NCBI GenBank assembly: GCA_021155205.1
Contig: JAJNPS010000047.1
Coordinates: 124,001 to 188,000 of the forward strand
DNA length: 64,000 nucleotides
Direction: 5' to 3'
From: Rhodobacterales bacterium
GTDB lineage: Bacteria > Pseudomonadota > Alphaproteobacteria > Rhodobacterales > Rhodobacteraceae
In this document: positions 25,575 through 34,973 of the stretch, piece by piece
How the letters are laid out: each line of letters starts with the position of its first letter
Position numbering within the stretch: position 1 is the first letter of the stretch
The notes under the pieces: generated by a model
Told to the model about the DNA's origin: nothing
Database searches by the model: none
What the model saw: the letters and a program-made list of their open reading frames with translations, nothing else
Position numbers and translations under genes: made by a program

Positions 25575-26872
25575 TTTGTCAGCCCCAGACGTTTGCGGTA
25601 AAGGATGTCGACCCAGACAGCGATGATCAGGACAAGCCCCACGATGATGTTCTGAAACGGTGTGTCGACGCCCACCATGGCCATGCCCGACTGCAGCGAC
25701 TGCATGATCAGCGCGCCCAGCACGGCGCCATAGATCGTGCCGACGCCGCCCGCCAGCGCGGTGCCGCCGATCACGGCGGCCGCGATCACGCGCAGTTCCT
25801 CCAGCATGCCGATGTCGTTGCCGTGGCTTTGAAGGCGGGCCTGTGCAATCAGCGCGGCAAGCCCGGACAGCAGACCCATCAGCGCGAAGATCTTGACAGT
25901 CAGCATGCGGGTGTTGATGCCCGACAGTTCCGCCGCGTCCGGGTTGCCCCCTGCGGCAAAGATATAGCGGCCAAACCGGGTCTTGCGCGCCGTCACGGTC
26001 ATCAGCACAACCACCAGGATCAGGATCAGAACCGAAATCGGCAGCCCGTGCATCGCGGTATAGCCATCGGGCATCACTTCGCCCTTGGCCTCGAACAAAC
26101 GCTTCAGCTTTGCCTCGGGGACCGGATAGCGCGACAGCCAGCCGACAAAGAACAGGATGGCGCCGACGATCAGTCCCATGGTCACGCCCTCGGCCCAGAC
26201 GGGTTTCACGATGAAGCCGTGGCGCTGCTTGTTGCGACGTGCGGCCAGCATGACCCAGACGGCGATCAACGAGAAGATGATGCCCACGATCCAGCTGACG
26301 GTGGCACCCAGTACCCCTTCGGTGCCCCCGAACATCAGAAGGTTGGGGTCGGTCAGCGAGACCGATTGCCCGTTTGTGGTGAACCAGTTCACGTTGCGCC
26401 AGACAAACAGGCCGCCCAGCGTGACGATAAAGGACGGAATGCGCTGATAGCCGACCAGCCAGCCGGTCATCGCGCCCATCAGCGTCCCGACGACAAGCCC
26501 GATGATGATCGTGAAGACCAGGATGACGGGGTTTCCGTATTCCGTACCGAACAGCGATGGCAGCCAATAGGCCTGGCTCATCGCCATGACCGCCGAGGCC
26601 ATCGCGAGCATGGAACCGACACTGAGGTCGATGTGCCGGGCGACGATCACAAAGACCATGCCACAAGCCATGATCGCGACGGGAACCGTCTGCACCGCGA
26701 TGTTGAAGACATTTCGCGGGCTGACGAAGGTGCCGCCCGTCCAGATGGTGAACACCACGGCGATGGCGGCAAAGGCCACCAGCATGCCCAAAAGCCGGAC
26801 GTCAATTTCCAGCGTGTCTACCAGACTGCGCTTTGACCCGCCGTCCTGCACGGCCTGCCCTGTGTCGGTCAT
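25571..26872 (-). CDS. xylH: Xylose ABC transporter permease
   Basis: Inner-membrane permease of the ribose/xylose (BPD_transp_2) family. The 433-residue product has about ten or more hydrophobic segments, RHIDLSVGSMLAMASAVMAM near the N-terminus, GYQRIPSFIVTLGG, and the C-terminal AAGGNPDAAELSGIN motif that contacts the ATPase. I chose ATG 26872 with GGGGGGAG upstream; the frame also opens at 26911. A long stem-loop lies between xylF and this gene, so it is probably made at a lower level than the binding protein. Confidence 0.94.
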   Translation of the reverse strand: MTDTGQAVQDGGSKRSLVDTLEIDVRLLGMLVAFAAIAVVFTIWTGGTFVSPRNVFNIAVQTVPVAIMACGMVFVIVARHIDLSVGSMLAMASAVMAMSQAYWLPSLFGTEYGNPVILVFTIIIGLVVGTLMGAMTGWLVGYQRIPSFIVTLGGLFVWRNVNWFTTNGQSVSLTDPNLLMFGGTEGVLGATVSWIVGIIFSLIAVWVMLAARRNKQRHGFIVKPVWAEGVTMGLIVGAILFFVGWLSRYPVPEAKLKRLFEAKGEVMPDGYTAMHGLPISVLILILVVVLMTVTARKTRFGRYIFAAGGNPDAAELSGINTRMLTVKIFALMGLLSGLAALIAQARLQSHGNDIGMLEELRVIAAAVIGGTALAGGVGTIYGAVLGALIMQSLQSGMAMVGVDTPFQNIIVGLVLIIAVWVDILYRKRLGLTK

Positions 26873-26925
26873 CTTTGCGTAACTCCCCCCGACGCGGCGA
26901 ATGTGCCGCATCCCGTCCCTCGATA

Positions 26926-26955
26926 CTGGCGCCCCGGAAAAGTCCGGGACGCCAG
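26926..26955 (-). other. Intercistronic stem-loop between xylF and xylH
   Basis: In the transcribed strand two 13-base arms (CTGGCGTCCCGGA and TCCGGGGCGCCAG) pair with a single G-U wobble around a 4-base CTTT loop. There is no T-run, so it is not a classical terminator. Its place just after the periplasmic binding-protein gene fits the mRNA-stabilising or partial-termination hairpins that let binding proteins outnumber their permeases. Confidence 0.75.
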
Positions 26956-26972
26956 ATGATCACGCTAGGCGA

Positions 26973-27995
26973 TCACTTGCAGACGTCAACACCGCTGACA
27001 CCGGCGCAAAGCACGTCCTTGGTGATCCAGCCTGCGTCCAGAACAACGTTCAGGTTGTCCTTGGTGATCGGTACCGGCGCCAGAAGGACCGCATTCAGTT
27101 CCTTGCCTCCCGGCGAAGTGAACTTGGCCGCACCGGCAACCTTGTCCATCGCGGTGCCGCTGGCCAGTGCCACGGCGATTTCGCCCGCGGCCTTGCCCAG
27201 CGCACGGCTGTCTTTCCACACCGACACGGTCTGCGTGCCAAGCGCCACGCGGTTCAGCGCCGCCATGTCGCCGTCCTGGCCCGACACCGGAATGCCGGCC
27301 ATGCCCTGTGCGGTCAGTGCCGCCACGACGCCGCCGGCGGTGCCGTCGTTGGAGGCCACCACGGCATCGACGCCGTTGTTGGTCTCGGTCAGGATCTGCT
27401 CCATGTTCTTCTGGGCATTGGCGGGCTGCCAGTCGTCGGTATAGGCCTCGCCGACGATGGTGATGTCACCGGCGTCGATCGCTGCCTGCAGGACCTCTTG
27501 CTGGCCACCGCGCAGGAAGTCCGCGTTCGGGTCAACGGGCGAGCCCTTGATCATGACGTAGCGGCCCTTCGGTGCCACTTTCAGCACTTCACGGGCCTGC
27601 ATGCGGCCAACCTCGACGTTGTCGAAGGTCAGGTAGAACGCGCGCGGGTCGTCGATCAGACGGTCATAGCCGACAACCGGGATGCCTGCATCGGCGGCGG
27701 CATCCAGAGCCGGGCCGATGGATGCGGAATCCTGTGCCAGGATGATCAGGGCCGAACAGCCCTGGGTGATCATGCCTTCGATATCGGCCAGCTGCTTGGA
27801 CGCCGAGGTCTGTGCGTCGGCCGACGTGTAGGTCGCGCCAGCAGCTTCAAGGGCGCCCTTGATCGCGGCTTCGTCGGTTTTCCAGCGCTCTTCGCGGAAG
27901 TTCGACCAGCTGACGCAGACATTCATGTTCTGGGCCTGCGCCATGGATGTGGCGCTGGCGATTAGGGTCGACGCCAGCAGCAGGGACTTTTTCAT
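26973..27995 (-). CDS. xylF: D-xylose-binding periplasmic protein
   Basis: Periplasmic substrate-binding protein of the xylose ABC importer. The 340-residue product has a signal peptide (MKKSLLLASTLIASATSMAQA, cleavage after AQA near residue 22) and the Peripla_BP_4 fold, with VGYDRLIDD, YVMIKGSPVDPNAD, VVASNDGTAGG and VSGQDGD, close to XylF. ATG 27995 is preceded by GGGAGGA; the frame reaches 28154 without start support. It is the first gene of the minus-strand xyl operon and faces the ROK regulator across 212 bases. Confidence 0.95.
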   Translation of the reverse strand: MKKSLLLASTLIASATSMAQAQNMNVCVSWSNFREERWKTDEAAIKGALEAAGATYTSADAQTSASKQLADIEGMITQGCSALIILAQDSASIGPALDAAADAGIPVVGYDRLIDDPRAFYLTFDNVEVGRMQAREVLKVAPKGRYVMIKGSPVDPNADFLRGGQQEVLQAAIDAGDITIVGEAYTDDWQPANAQKNMEQILTETNNGVDAVVASNDGTAGGVVAALTAQGMAGIPVSGQDGDMAALNRVALGTQTVSVWKDSRALGKAAGEIAVALASGTAMDKVAGAAKFTSPGGKELNAVLLAPVPITKDNLNVVLDAGWITKDVLCAGVSGVDVCK

Positions 27996-28049
27996 TCGAG
28001 ATCCTCCCGTAAGTGACCCGGCCCTGAGCGACCGGTTTGGCGTGTGTCG

Positions 28050-28110
28050 CCATGCGGGGAAATTGCCGGTATTAAATTCAGTTGTCAAAATAAAATTACT
28101 GCGCAAATCT
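28050..28110 (-). promoter_or_regulatory. AT-rich xylF/xylR intergenic region with TTGACA box
   Basis: Between the divergent xylF and ROK regulator genes lies the most AT-rich stretch of the neighbourhood. On the minus strand it has a consensus -35 box TTGACA at 28083-28088, with only weak -10 candidates. The regulator most likely binds here, but I could not identify a convincing palindromic operator by eye. Confidence 0.35.
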
Positions 28111-28207
28111 GAAAGTGACGAAGTTTGCGTCGACATCACGCTGCATCGCGGCAAAAACGGCGTTTCGACACACGTTTTGCGGGATTATTTGTTCGGAGAC
28201 CGAAGTA

Positions 28208-29485
28208 ATGCCTGCGTTTGAGGCCGCAGAGGACAAGACCGAGGGGCGCAGGGGCGTTGGCCCCCTGATCCCGCCCCTGTCTGATTCCCAGCGTCCGCTG
28301 CGACAGCAGGTGTTCGAGCGTGTGCGTGCGGCGGGCTTGATCGCGCGCGTTCAGGTCGCCAAGGATCTGGGGGTCAGTCCGGCCTCGGTGACGACCACGA
28401 CCAGTGAACTGATCGAGGCCGGACTGATCGAAGAGGTGTCCGCCCCGCGTGACGGCGATGCAGGGCGCGGACGACCCGCCGTTGCGCTGGGTGTCCGCGC
28501 AGATGCGTGCCGCGTGGCGGGGATGAAAATCTCGGACCGCGAACAGACGGCCGTGATCGTCGATTTTGCCGGCAACCTGATCGCGGACGATGCGATCCCG
28601 CGCCGCCCGGGGCCGATGTCGCTGGCCGAAATCCTGGAGGCGATCACGACGTTGCTGGACCGGGTCTGTGCCAAGGCCGGCATGTCGCGGTCGTCACTTT
28701 CGGGCGTGGGCATCGGCTTGCCGGGATTTGTGGATTGCGCCGAAGGGATCGTGCTGTGGTCCTCGACGCTTGCGGAACGGTCGGTGCCGCTTGCGGCGGC
28801 CGCATCGGCGCGGCTTGGATTGCCGGTCAGCATCGACAATGACGCCAACCTTGTCGCGCTGGCCGAACTCTGGTTCGGCGCCGGGCGCGAGTTGTCGGAT
28901 TTTGCCGTCGTCACCATCGAGCACGGCGTCGGCATGGGCTTTGTCATGAACCACCGCATCTATCGTGGTGCGCAGCGGCTGGGAATGGAACTGGGCCACA
29001 CAAAGGTACAACTGGATGGTGCGCTGTGCCGCTGTGGCCAGCGCGGCTGCCTTGAGGCCTACGTCGCCGACTATGCCCTGGCGCGCGAGGCGACGACGGC
29101 GCTGAACTGGGGGCACAAGGAAGGGCAGTCGATCACCGTCCTTCTGGAAAGCCTTTACGACCACGCCAAGGCCGGAAATGCCACTGCACGGTCGATCTTT
29201 CGCCGCGCCGGGCGGTTCCTGGCGGTCGGGCTGTCGAACGTGATCAACCTGTTCGACCCCGCGCTGATCATCCTGTCGGGCGAAAGGATGCGCTATGACT
29301 ACCTTTATGCCGCCGAAACGCTGGCCGAGATGGACAACCTGACGATCAATTCCGGACGCCCGCGCCCGCCCATCGAAATTCATGCCTGGGGCGATCTTTT
29401 GTGGGCGCACGGGGCGGCGGCGCTGGCGTTGTCGGCCGTGACCGAACAGCAATTGCTGTCACCGCGGGAACTTGCGGCGCAGTAG
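28208..29485 (+). CDS. xylR: ROK-family transcriptional regulator (XylR-type)
   Basis: Probable xylose-responsive repressor of the divergent xyl operon. The 425-residue product has an N-terminal winged helix-turn-helix (RQQVFERVRAAGLIARVQVAKDLGVSPASVTTTTSEL), followed by a ROK domain with VGIGLPGFVD, SIDNDANLVALAE, EHGVGMGFV, the zinc motif CRCGQRGCLE and a C-terminal sugar-kinase-like part. ATG 28208 has GGAG about 10 bases upstream. ROK repressors bind a sugar and release DNA; xylose as effector is inferred from position. The symbol reflects role by context, not the AraC-type XylR of enteric bacteria. Confidence 0.9.
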   Translation: MPAFEAAEDKTEGRRGVGPLIPPLSDSQRPLRQQVFERVRAAGLIARVQVAKDLGVSPASVTTTTSELIEAGLIEEVSAPRDGDAGRGRPAVALGVRADACRVAGMKISDREQTAVIVDFAGNLIADDAIPRRPGPMSLAEILEAITTLLDRVCAKAGMSRSSLSGVGIGLPGFVDCAEGIVLWSSTLAERSVPLAAAASARLGLPVSIDNDANLVALAELWFGAGRELSDFAVVTIEHGVGMGFVMNHRIYRGAQRLGMELGHTKVQLDGALCRCGQRGCLEAYVADYALAREATTALNWGHKEGQSITVLLESLYDHAKAGNATARSIFRRAGRFLAVGLSNVINLFDPALIILSGERMRYDYLYAAETLAEMDNLTINSGRPRPPIEIHAWGDLLWAHGAAALALSAVTEQQLLSPRELAAQ

Positions 29486-29605
29486 GCGCGTTCTGCCATC
29501 ACTTTGTCGTCGGCCAAGGCGGAAAACCCCAGAACGGGCCGTGCCCGCGTTGCCCTGGCCGGGGCGACCTGCAATAGTCGCGCATCACATTCCCCGAGGA
29601 GCGAT

Positions 29606-31429
29606 TTGCCAGGATCGACACTCATCCGGTCCGGCCTTGCGGCCATGGTTCTGTGCGTCGTTGCGGCGGTCACGGTGCCGTTCGCGCTGGCCGAACAGCG
29701 CGTGGAGTTCACTGTAACGGTCGGGGACGGCGATCTTCGTTCTGCGCTGCAGCAGTCATCGCTCGTGATGCAGACGCGCGCCGAAAAGTCCTACACCGCC
29801 CAGGACATGTTCGCGGCGGCGCGTGCGGACTATGCGCGCCTCCTTGCCGCGCTATATGCCCAAGGGCGGTATAGCGGTGTCGTGCGCATTCTTGTCGACG
29901 GACGCGAGGCTGCGTCCATCGCGCCACTGGATGCGCCGGACCGGATCGGCACGATTTCCATTCAGGTCGATCCGGGGCCGGTCTTCAGGTTGTCCACCGC
30001 GCGCGTGGCACCGCTGCCAAAGCGCGCAGATCTGCCGCCGGAGTTCATCACCGGCAGGGTCGCCGCAAGCGGCCTGATCAGCGAGGCAGCAACGGCCGGC
30101 ATCGACGCCTGGCGCAAACTGGGCCACGCCAAGGCCGCTGTCGCCACCCAGTCGGTCATCGCCAATCATCCGGCCCGGACGCTTGCCGTGGATATTCGCC
30201 TTGCACCCGGTCCTGTGCTGCGGTTCGGCCCTCTGGCCATTCAGGGCGCCGAGCGCATGCGCGAGCAGCGGGTGCGCAGGATCGCGGGGCTGCCCGTTGG
30301 TGAGGCTTACAGCCCTGACGACGTTCGCCGCGCGACAGACAGGCTGCGGCGGTCAGGGGTCTTTCGGTCGGTGTCACTGGTCGAGGACGACGCGATCACC
30401 GCGCCCGACCGGCTTGGCGTCACGGCTGTGCTGGTCGAGGAAAAGCGTCGGCGCTATCGTTTTGGTGCCGAGGTCGCGACCGATACCGGCGTGGCGCTGA
30501 CCGGGCAATGGCTGCACCGCAACCTGCTGGGCGGGGGCGAGCGGCTGACAATCGACGGGGCGATCAGCAATCTGGGCGCGCGCAACAGCGGTGTCGACTA
30601 CAAGCTGGGCATCGCGCTGGAGCGCCCGGCGACGCCCGGTCCAGACACGACAGCGCGCGTGGCACTGGACCTTGCCCATGTTGACGAGGCGGATTACGCC
30701 GCCGATTCGGTCGATTTCGGGTTGACCTTTGTCCACTACTTTTCGGACCGGCTGACCGCGCGTGCAGGGATCACGTACAGCTACATCGAAGGTCGCGACA
30801 GTGTCGGAACCTTCCGGTATCGAAACCTGTCGTTGCCATTGGGCGCAACATGGGACCGCCGCAACGACGCCAGGAATGCGACACGCGGGTTCTACCTCGA
30901 TGCCGAACTGAAACCGTTCCTTGGCTTTGGCACAACGGGTTCGGGCGCCAGGCTGACATTCGACGGCCGTGCCTACCGGGGGTTCGGGACTGGGGAGCGG
31001 GTGGTTCTGGCGGCGCGGCTGCAGGGCGGCGCCATCGCCGGTGCCAGTCTTCTGGATGTACCGCGTGACGATCTGTTCTATTCCGGCGGTGGGGGCACGG
31101 TTCGCGGACAACCCTACCAGTCGCTGGGCGTCACGGTTTCGGATGGGGTGAACCCGGATTACCGCATCGGGGGTACCCGTTTTCTGGCCGGGTCAGTCGA
31201 GGTGCGAACCAGGATCAGCGGAAAGATCGGCCTCGTCGGCTTTCTGGATGCAGGGTATGTCGCGGCCAGCGGGTCTTTTGCCGGGGCGGGCGACTGGCAA
31301 TCCGGGGCGGGCATCGGTCTGCGCTATGATACCGGGTTCGGTCCGATCCGGGTGGACATCGCGGCGCCCGTCGGAGGCAATACCGGCAAGGGCGCGCAAC
31401 TTTATGTCGGTCTGGGACAGGCGTTTTGA
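29606..31429 (+). CDS. tamA: Outer-membrane translocation and assembly protein TamA
   Basis: Omp85-family outer-membrane protein that, with TamB, inserts autotransporters and other proteins. The 607-residue product begins with a signal peptide (MPGSTLIRSGLAAMVLCVVA, cleavage after ALA), then POTRA-like repeats (about 100-290, e.g. LRFGPLAIQGAERM and GEAYSPDDVRRATDRLRRSGVF) and a 16-strand barrel typical of the family ending VGLGQAF, with a C-terminal Phe. The start is best placed at TTG 29606, preceded by GAGGAG; TTG 29504 and ATG 29645 are alternatives. Its TGA overlaps the tamB ATG by one base. Confidence 0.9.
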   Translation: MPGSTLIRSGLAAMVLCVVAAVTVPFALAEQRVEFTVTVGDGDLRSALQQSSLVMQTRAEKSYTAQDMFAAARADYARLLAALYAQGRYSGVVRILVDGREAASIAPLDAPDRIGTISIQVDPGPVFRLSTARVAPLPKRADLPPEFITGRVAASGLISEAATAGIDAWRKLGHAKAAVATQSVIANHPARTLAVDIRLAPGPVLRFGPLAIQGAERMREQRVRRIAGLPVGEAYSPDDVRRATDRLRRSGVFRSVSLVEDDAITAPDRLGVTAVLVEEKRRRYRFGAEVATDTGVALTGQWLHRNLLGGGERLTIDGAISNLGARNSGVDYKLGIALERPATPGPDTTARVALDLAHVDEADYAADSVDFGLTFVHYFSDRLTARAGITYSYIEGRDSVGTFRYRNLSLPLGATWDRRNDARNATRGFYLDAELKPFLGFGTTGSGARLTFDGRAYRGFGTGERVVLAARLQGGAIAGASLLDVPRDDLFYSGGGGTVRGQPYQSLGVTVSDGVNPDYRIGGTRFLAGSVEVRTRISGKIGLVGFLDAGYVAASGSFAGAGDWQSGAGIGLRYDTGFGPIRVDIAAPVGGNTGKGAQLYVGLGQAF

Positions 31430-34400
31430 TGCGGGTCCTGCGCCTTTTCTTCGTTGCCTGGGCAACGCTTGCGCCCATGGGGGCATTGGCGCAGCAGGAC
31501 GACCGCGACATTCTCACCGCGTTCCTGGAGGACAATCTGTCCGGTGCCGGACGCAACGTCACCATCACCGGCTTTTCCGGCGCGCTGTCGTCGCGTGCGA
31601 CCGTCCAGCAGATGACCATCGCCGATGCCGCCGGAATCTGGATCACGCTGAACGGCGTCACCCTGGACTGGAGCCGGTCGTCCCTGCTGTCGGGCGCGGT
31701 GGAGATCAACGCCCTGACCGCCGACGAGATCGTGGTTGACCGCCTACCTGCCACCGACACTGCTGCCCTGCCCGACCCCGAGGCGCGCGGCTTCAGCCTG
31801 CCGGATCTGCCGGTCTCGGTACGGATCGGGCAACTGGCAGCCACGCGGATCGTGCTTGGGCCGGCGGTTCTTGGCCAGAATGTCGAAGGGTCGCTGCAGG
31901 CATCGCTGTCGCTTGCCAACGGGGAGGGCCAGGGCCGGCTGGATCTGACGCGGACGGATGACGGGCCGGCAGGACGGATTACGCTGCAAGCCGCCTATGC
32001 CAATGCCACCCGCCAGTTGTCCGTCGATCTGGCGGCCGTCGAAGAGGCGGGCGGAATCGTCAGCGATCTGTTGAACCTGCCCGGAACACCGTCGGTCGCC
32101 CTGACCCTTGCCGGTGCCGGACCGATCGACGACTTCACCTTGGACATTGCGCTGGAAACCGACGGCGCACCTCGCGCTTCGGGCAAGGTCACGTTGCGGG
32201 GGGATGCGGCAGGAGGGATCGGATTTGCCGCAGATCTGTCCGGCATTGTCATGCCGCTGCTCTCGCCCGACTATGCGGCATTCTTTGGCTCAGTGGCTAC
32301 CTTTCGCGCCACAGGTGCGCGTGACGCGCTGGGCGGCATCCGTCTTGATGCGCTGTCCCTCGCGACCGACGCCCTGCGGCTGGAAGGCCAGGCGTCGCTG
32401 GCGCCGGATGGCCAGCCGGTGCGGTTCGATCTGACCGGCGATCTGGGCCTGCCGGACGGCGCGCCGGTGGTGTTGCCGCTTGGCGGCGCGGCCAGGACAG
32501 AAGTGACGGCGGCCAAGATTTCGCTGCAGTTCGACGCTGCAAAGGGTGACGGATGGACACTGGCTGCGCGGCTGCGCGGGTTCCAGCGGCCCGACATCGC
32601 GATTGCCGACCTGACGCTGGATGGGTCGGGGCGAATCGGGCGAACGCCGGCTGGGTCCGGTTTCGGCGCGACGCTGCAGTTCGCCGCAACAGGTACGACG
32701 CCTTCCGATCCTGCGCTGGCACAGGCGCTGGGCACCGATGTCCGTGGCGAGGTCGTCGCCCACTATCAGGAAGGCGAGGACGCCCTGAACCTGCCGCGCC
32801 TGATGATCGACGGCCAGGGTTATCGCGCACGCGCCTCGGGTCGGATCGGCGGGTTGCAGACCGGATTTGCATTGTCCGGCAAGGCCAGTGCGGAGGTGGA
32901 TGACCTGTCGCGGCTGTCGGGCGTCGCAGGACGACCGCTGACAGGTGCGGCGACGCTGGAGCTTGTCGGCAGCGGCAGCCCGTTGGGCGGGTCGTTTGAT
33001 GTGACCGGCAATGTCGATGGCAAGGGTCTGGGGGTTGGCGTGGTCGAAATTGACCGGCTCCTTGCGAAAGGGGCGACGATCGCCGTGTCAGTCCGGCGGG
33101 ATCAGACCGGGATCGCGCTGCGGCAACTGGATGTGGTCGCCGCGGGGCTGACGGCGACGGCAACCGGGACACTGGCATCGGGTGGCAACGACATTCGGGC
33201 AAGGCTGGCATTTTCCGACATCGCAGCCCTGGGTCCGGGGTATGGCGGCACACTGACGGCGGACGCGACAGTGACCGGAACGCCGCAGGACGGAAAGATC
33301 GCCATCACCGGCCAGGGCCAGGCGCTGAAGATCGGGCAGACCGAAGCAGACGCCCTGCTGCGCGGGACAAGTACCCTTTCAATCACGCTGGCCCTGACTG
33401 CCGACGGATTGGTGATGCAGGCGGCGGACCTGACCAACCCGCAGGTCACGGCCCGCGCGACGGGTCGCATGTCGGGTCCGCAACGCGACATCGCGCTGAA
33501 TGCCCGACTGGCAAACCTTGCGCTGATCCTGCCGGAGTTTCCCGGTCCGGTGACGCTGGCAGGAACGGCAACCGACCTCGGCAGCACCTACCGGATCGAC
33601 TTCAGCGGGACCGGCCCGGCACAGATCGACGCGCGGGTGGCAGGAACCCTCGCCAAGTCCGGCGGCACGGCAGACCTGACGCTTTCGGGTACTGCGCAAT
33701 CGGCGCTGGCAAACGTGTTCATCGCACCGCGGTCCATTTCCGGACCGGCGCGGTTCGACCTGACGTTGAAGGGTCCGCTTGCGCTTCGCGCGCTCGCCGG
33801 TCGGATTTCGCTCCAGGCTGCGCGGTTCAGCGATGTGGAACTGGGGGTCGGCATCGCCGATCTTGGCGTCACGGCAGTACTGGCGGCGGGACGGGCCACG
33901 GTCGATGCCGGCGGCGCGCTGCGCGGCGGTGGTGCAGTCGCGGCGCGCGGAACGGTCGGGCTTGCATCCCCGTTTGCTGCGGATGTCGCAATCACGCTGA
34001 CGCGCGCGATGCTGCGCAACCCAGATCTCTTCGAGGCGGAAACGTCGGGCGCGCTGCGCATCGAAGGCCCGCTCGCGGGCGGGGCACGCATCACGGGCCG
34101 CGTCGACATCGCGACGGCGGAACTTCGCATCCCTTCGGGCAGCCTCAGCGGGGTGGGGGCAATCCCGGACATTCGCCATATCGACGACCGTGCGGCGGTG
34201 CGCGAGACGCGGCGGCGGGCGGGTCTTTTCGGTGCCGCAGGCGGCGGCGGCGGACGCGCCGGTGGGCCGATCTATGCGCTGGACCTTGACCTTGCCGCCC
34301 CCGGCCGTCTGTTCCTGCGCGGGCGGGGACTTGATGCCGAACTGAACGGGCGCCTGCGTCTGGGCGGGACAACCGCGAACATCGTTCCTTCGGGCCAGTT

Positions 34401-34965
34401 TTCGTTGATCCGCGGGCGGCTCGACATTCTGGGCAAGCGGTTGACGCTGTCCGAGGCAACCCTGCAACTGCAGGGTGACTTTGTCCCATTTGTCGCCATC
34501 GCCGCCAGCAATGTCAGTGGCGGCATCACCAGCACGGTCAGGATTGATGGCCCGGCACTGGACCCGGTCGTGACGTTCACATCTGCCCCTCCCCTGCCAC
34601 AGGAAGAGGTTCTGGCGCAGCTTTTGTTCGGGCGCGGGCTTGCAAACCTGTCGGCCCTTCAGGCGGCCCGATTGGCAAATGCGGTGGCCACACTGGCCGG
34701 ACGCGGGGGCGAGGGGATCATCGGGCGCCTGCGGCGCAACTTTGGACTTGATGATTTCGACGTCACCTCCGATGCGAGCGGGTCAACCGTGGTCAGGGCT
34801 GGCAAATACATCAACGAGAATGTCTATTCCGAGGTTCAGGTCGGCAAGGACGGCACGTCCGAAATCAACCTCAACCTGGATATCCGGCCCGGCCTGACGG
34901 TGACGGGCCGCGTCGGGCAGGATGGCAAAACCGGGTTGGGCGTCTTTCTGGAAAAGGACTACTGA
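31429..34965 (+). CDS. tamB: Translocation and assembly module protein TamB
   Basis: Large periplasm-spanning AsmA-like protein anchored in the inner membrane, partner of TamA and also implicated in phospholipid transport. The 1178-residue product has an N-terminal signal/anchor (MRVLRLFFVAWATLAPMGALA), a long run of beta-rich repeats made of small, Gly/Ala/Thr-rich strands, and the C-terminal DUF490/TamB domain (SGQFSLIRGRLDILGKRL, PPLPQEEVLAQLLFGR, and TVTGRVGQDGKTGLGVF near the end). The start codon overlaps the tamA stop as TGATG. Gene order and size make the assignment firm. Confidence 0.93.
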   Translation: MRVLRLFFVAWATLAPMGALAQQDDRDILTAFLEDNLSGAGRNVTITGFSGALSSRATVQQMTIADAAGIWITLNGVTLDWSRSSLLSGAVEINALTADEIVVDRLPATDTAALPDPEARGFSLPDLPVSVRIGQLAATRIVLGPAVLGQNVEGSLQASLSLANGEGQGRLDLTRTDDGPAGRITLQAAYANATRQLSVDLAAVEEAGGIVSDLLNLPGTPSVALTLAGAGPIDDFTLDIALETDGAPRASGKVTLRGDAAGGIGFAADLSGIVMPLLSPDYAAFFGSVATFRATGARDALGGIRLDALSLATDALRLEGQASLAPDGQPVRFDLTGDLGLPDGAPVVLPLGGAARTEVTAAKISLQFDAAKGDGWTLAARLRGFQRPDIAIADLTLDGSGRIGRTPAGSGFGATLQFAATGTTPSDPALAQALGTDVRGEVVAHYQEGEDALNLPRLMIDGQGYRARASGRIGGLQTGFALSGKASAEVDDLSRLSGVAGRPLTGAATLELVGSGSPLGGSFDVTGNVDGKGLGVGVVEIDRLLAKGATIAVSVRRDQTGIALRQLDVVAAGLTATATGTLASGGNDIRARLAFSDIAALGPGYGGTLTADATVTGTPQDGKIAITGQGQALKIGQTEADALLRGTSTLSITLALTADGLVMQAADLTNPQVTARATGRMSGPQRDIALNARLANLALILPEFPGPVTLAGTATDLGSTYRIDFSGTGPAQIDARVAGTLAKSGGTADLTLSGTAQSALANVFIAPRSISGPARFDLTLKGPLALRALAGRISLQAARFSDVELGVGIADLGVTAVLAAGRATVDAGGALRGGGAVAARGTVGLASPFAADVAITLTRAMLRNPDLFEAETSGALRIEGPLAGGARITGRVDIATAELRIPSGSLSGVGAIPDIRHIDDRAAVRETRRRAGLFGAAGGGGGRAGGPIYALDLDLAAPGRLFLRGRGLDAELNGRLRLGGTTANIVPSGQFSLIRGRLDILGKRLTLSEATLQLQGDFVPFVAIAASNVSGGITSTVRIDGPALDPVVTFTSAPPLPQEEVLAQLLFGRGLANLSALQAARLANAVATLAGRGGEGIIGRLRRNFGLDDFDVTSDASGSTVVRAGKYINENVYSEVQVGKDGTSEINLNLDIRPGLTVTGRVGQDGKTGLGVFLEKDY

Positions 34966-34973
34966 CCCCGACG

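Noticed and set aside
29486..29605. Structured GC-rich stretch between the ROK regulator and tamA
   Set aside because: Imperfect nested stems (GGCCA.../...TGGCC and GGGC/GCCC) exist but no T-run or clear terminator shape; could be chance in GC-rich DNA.
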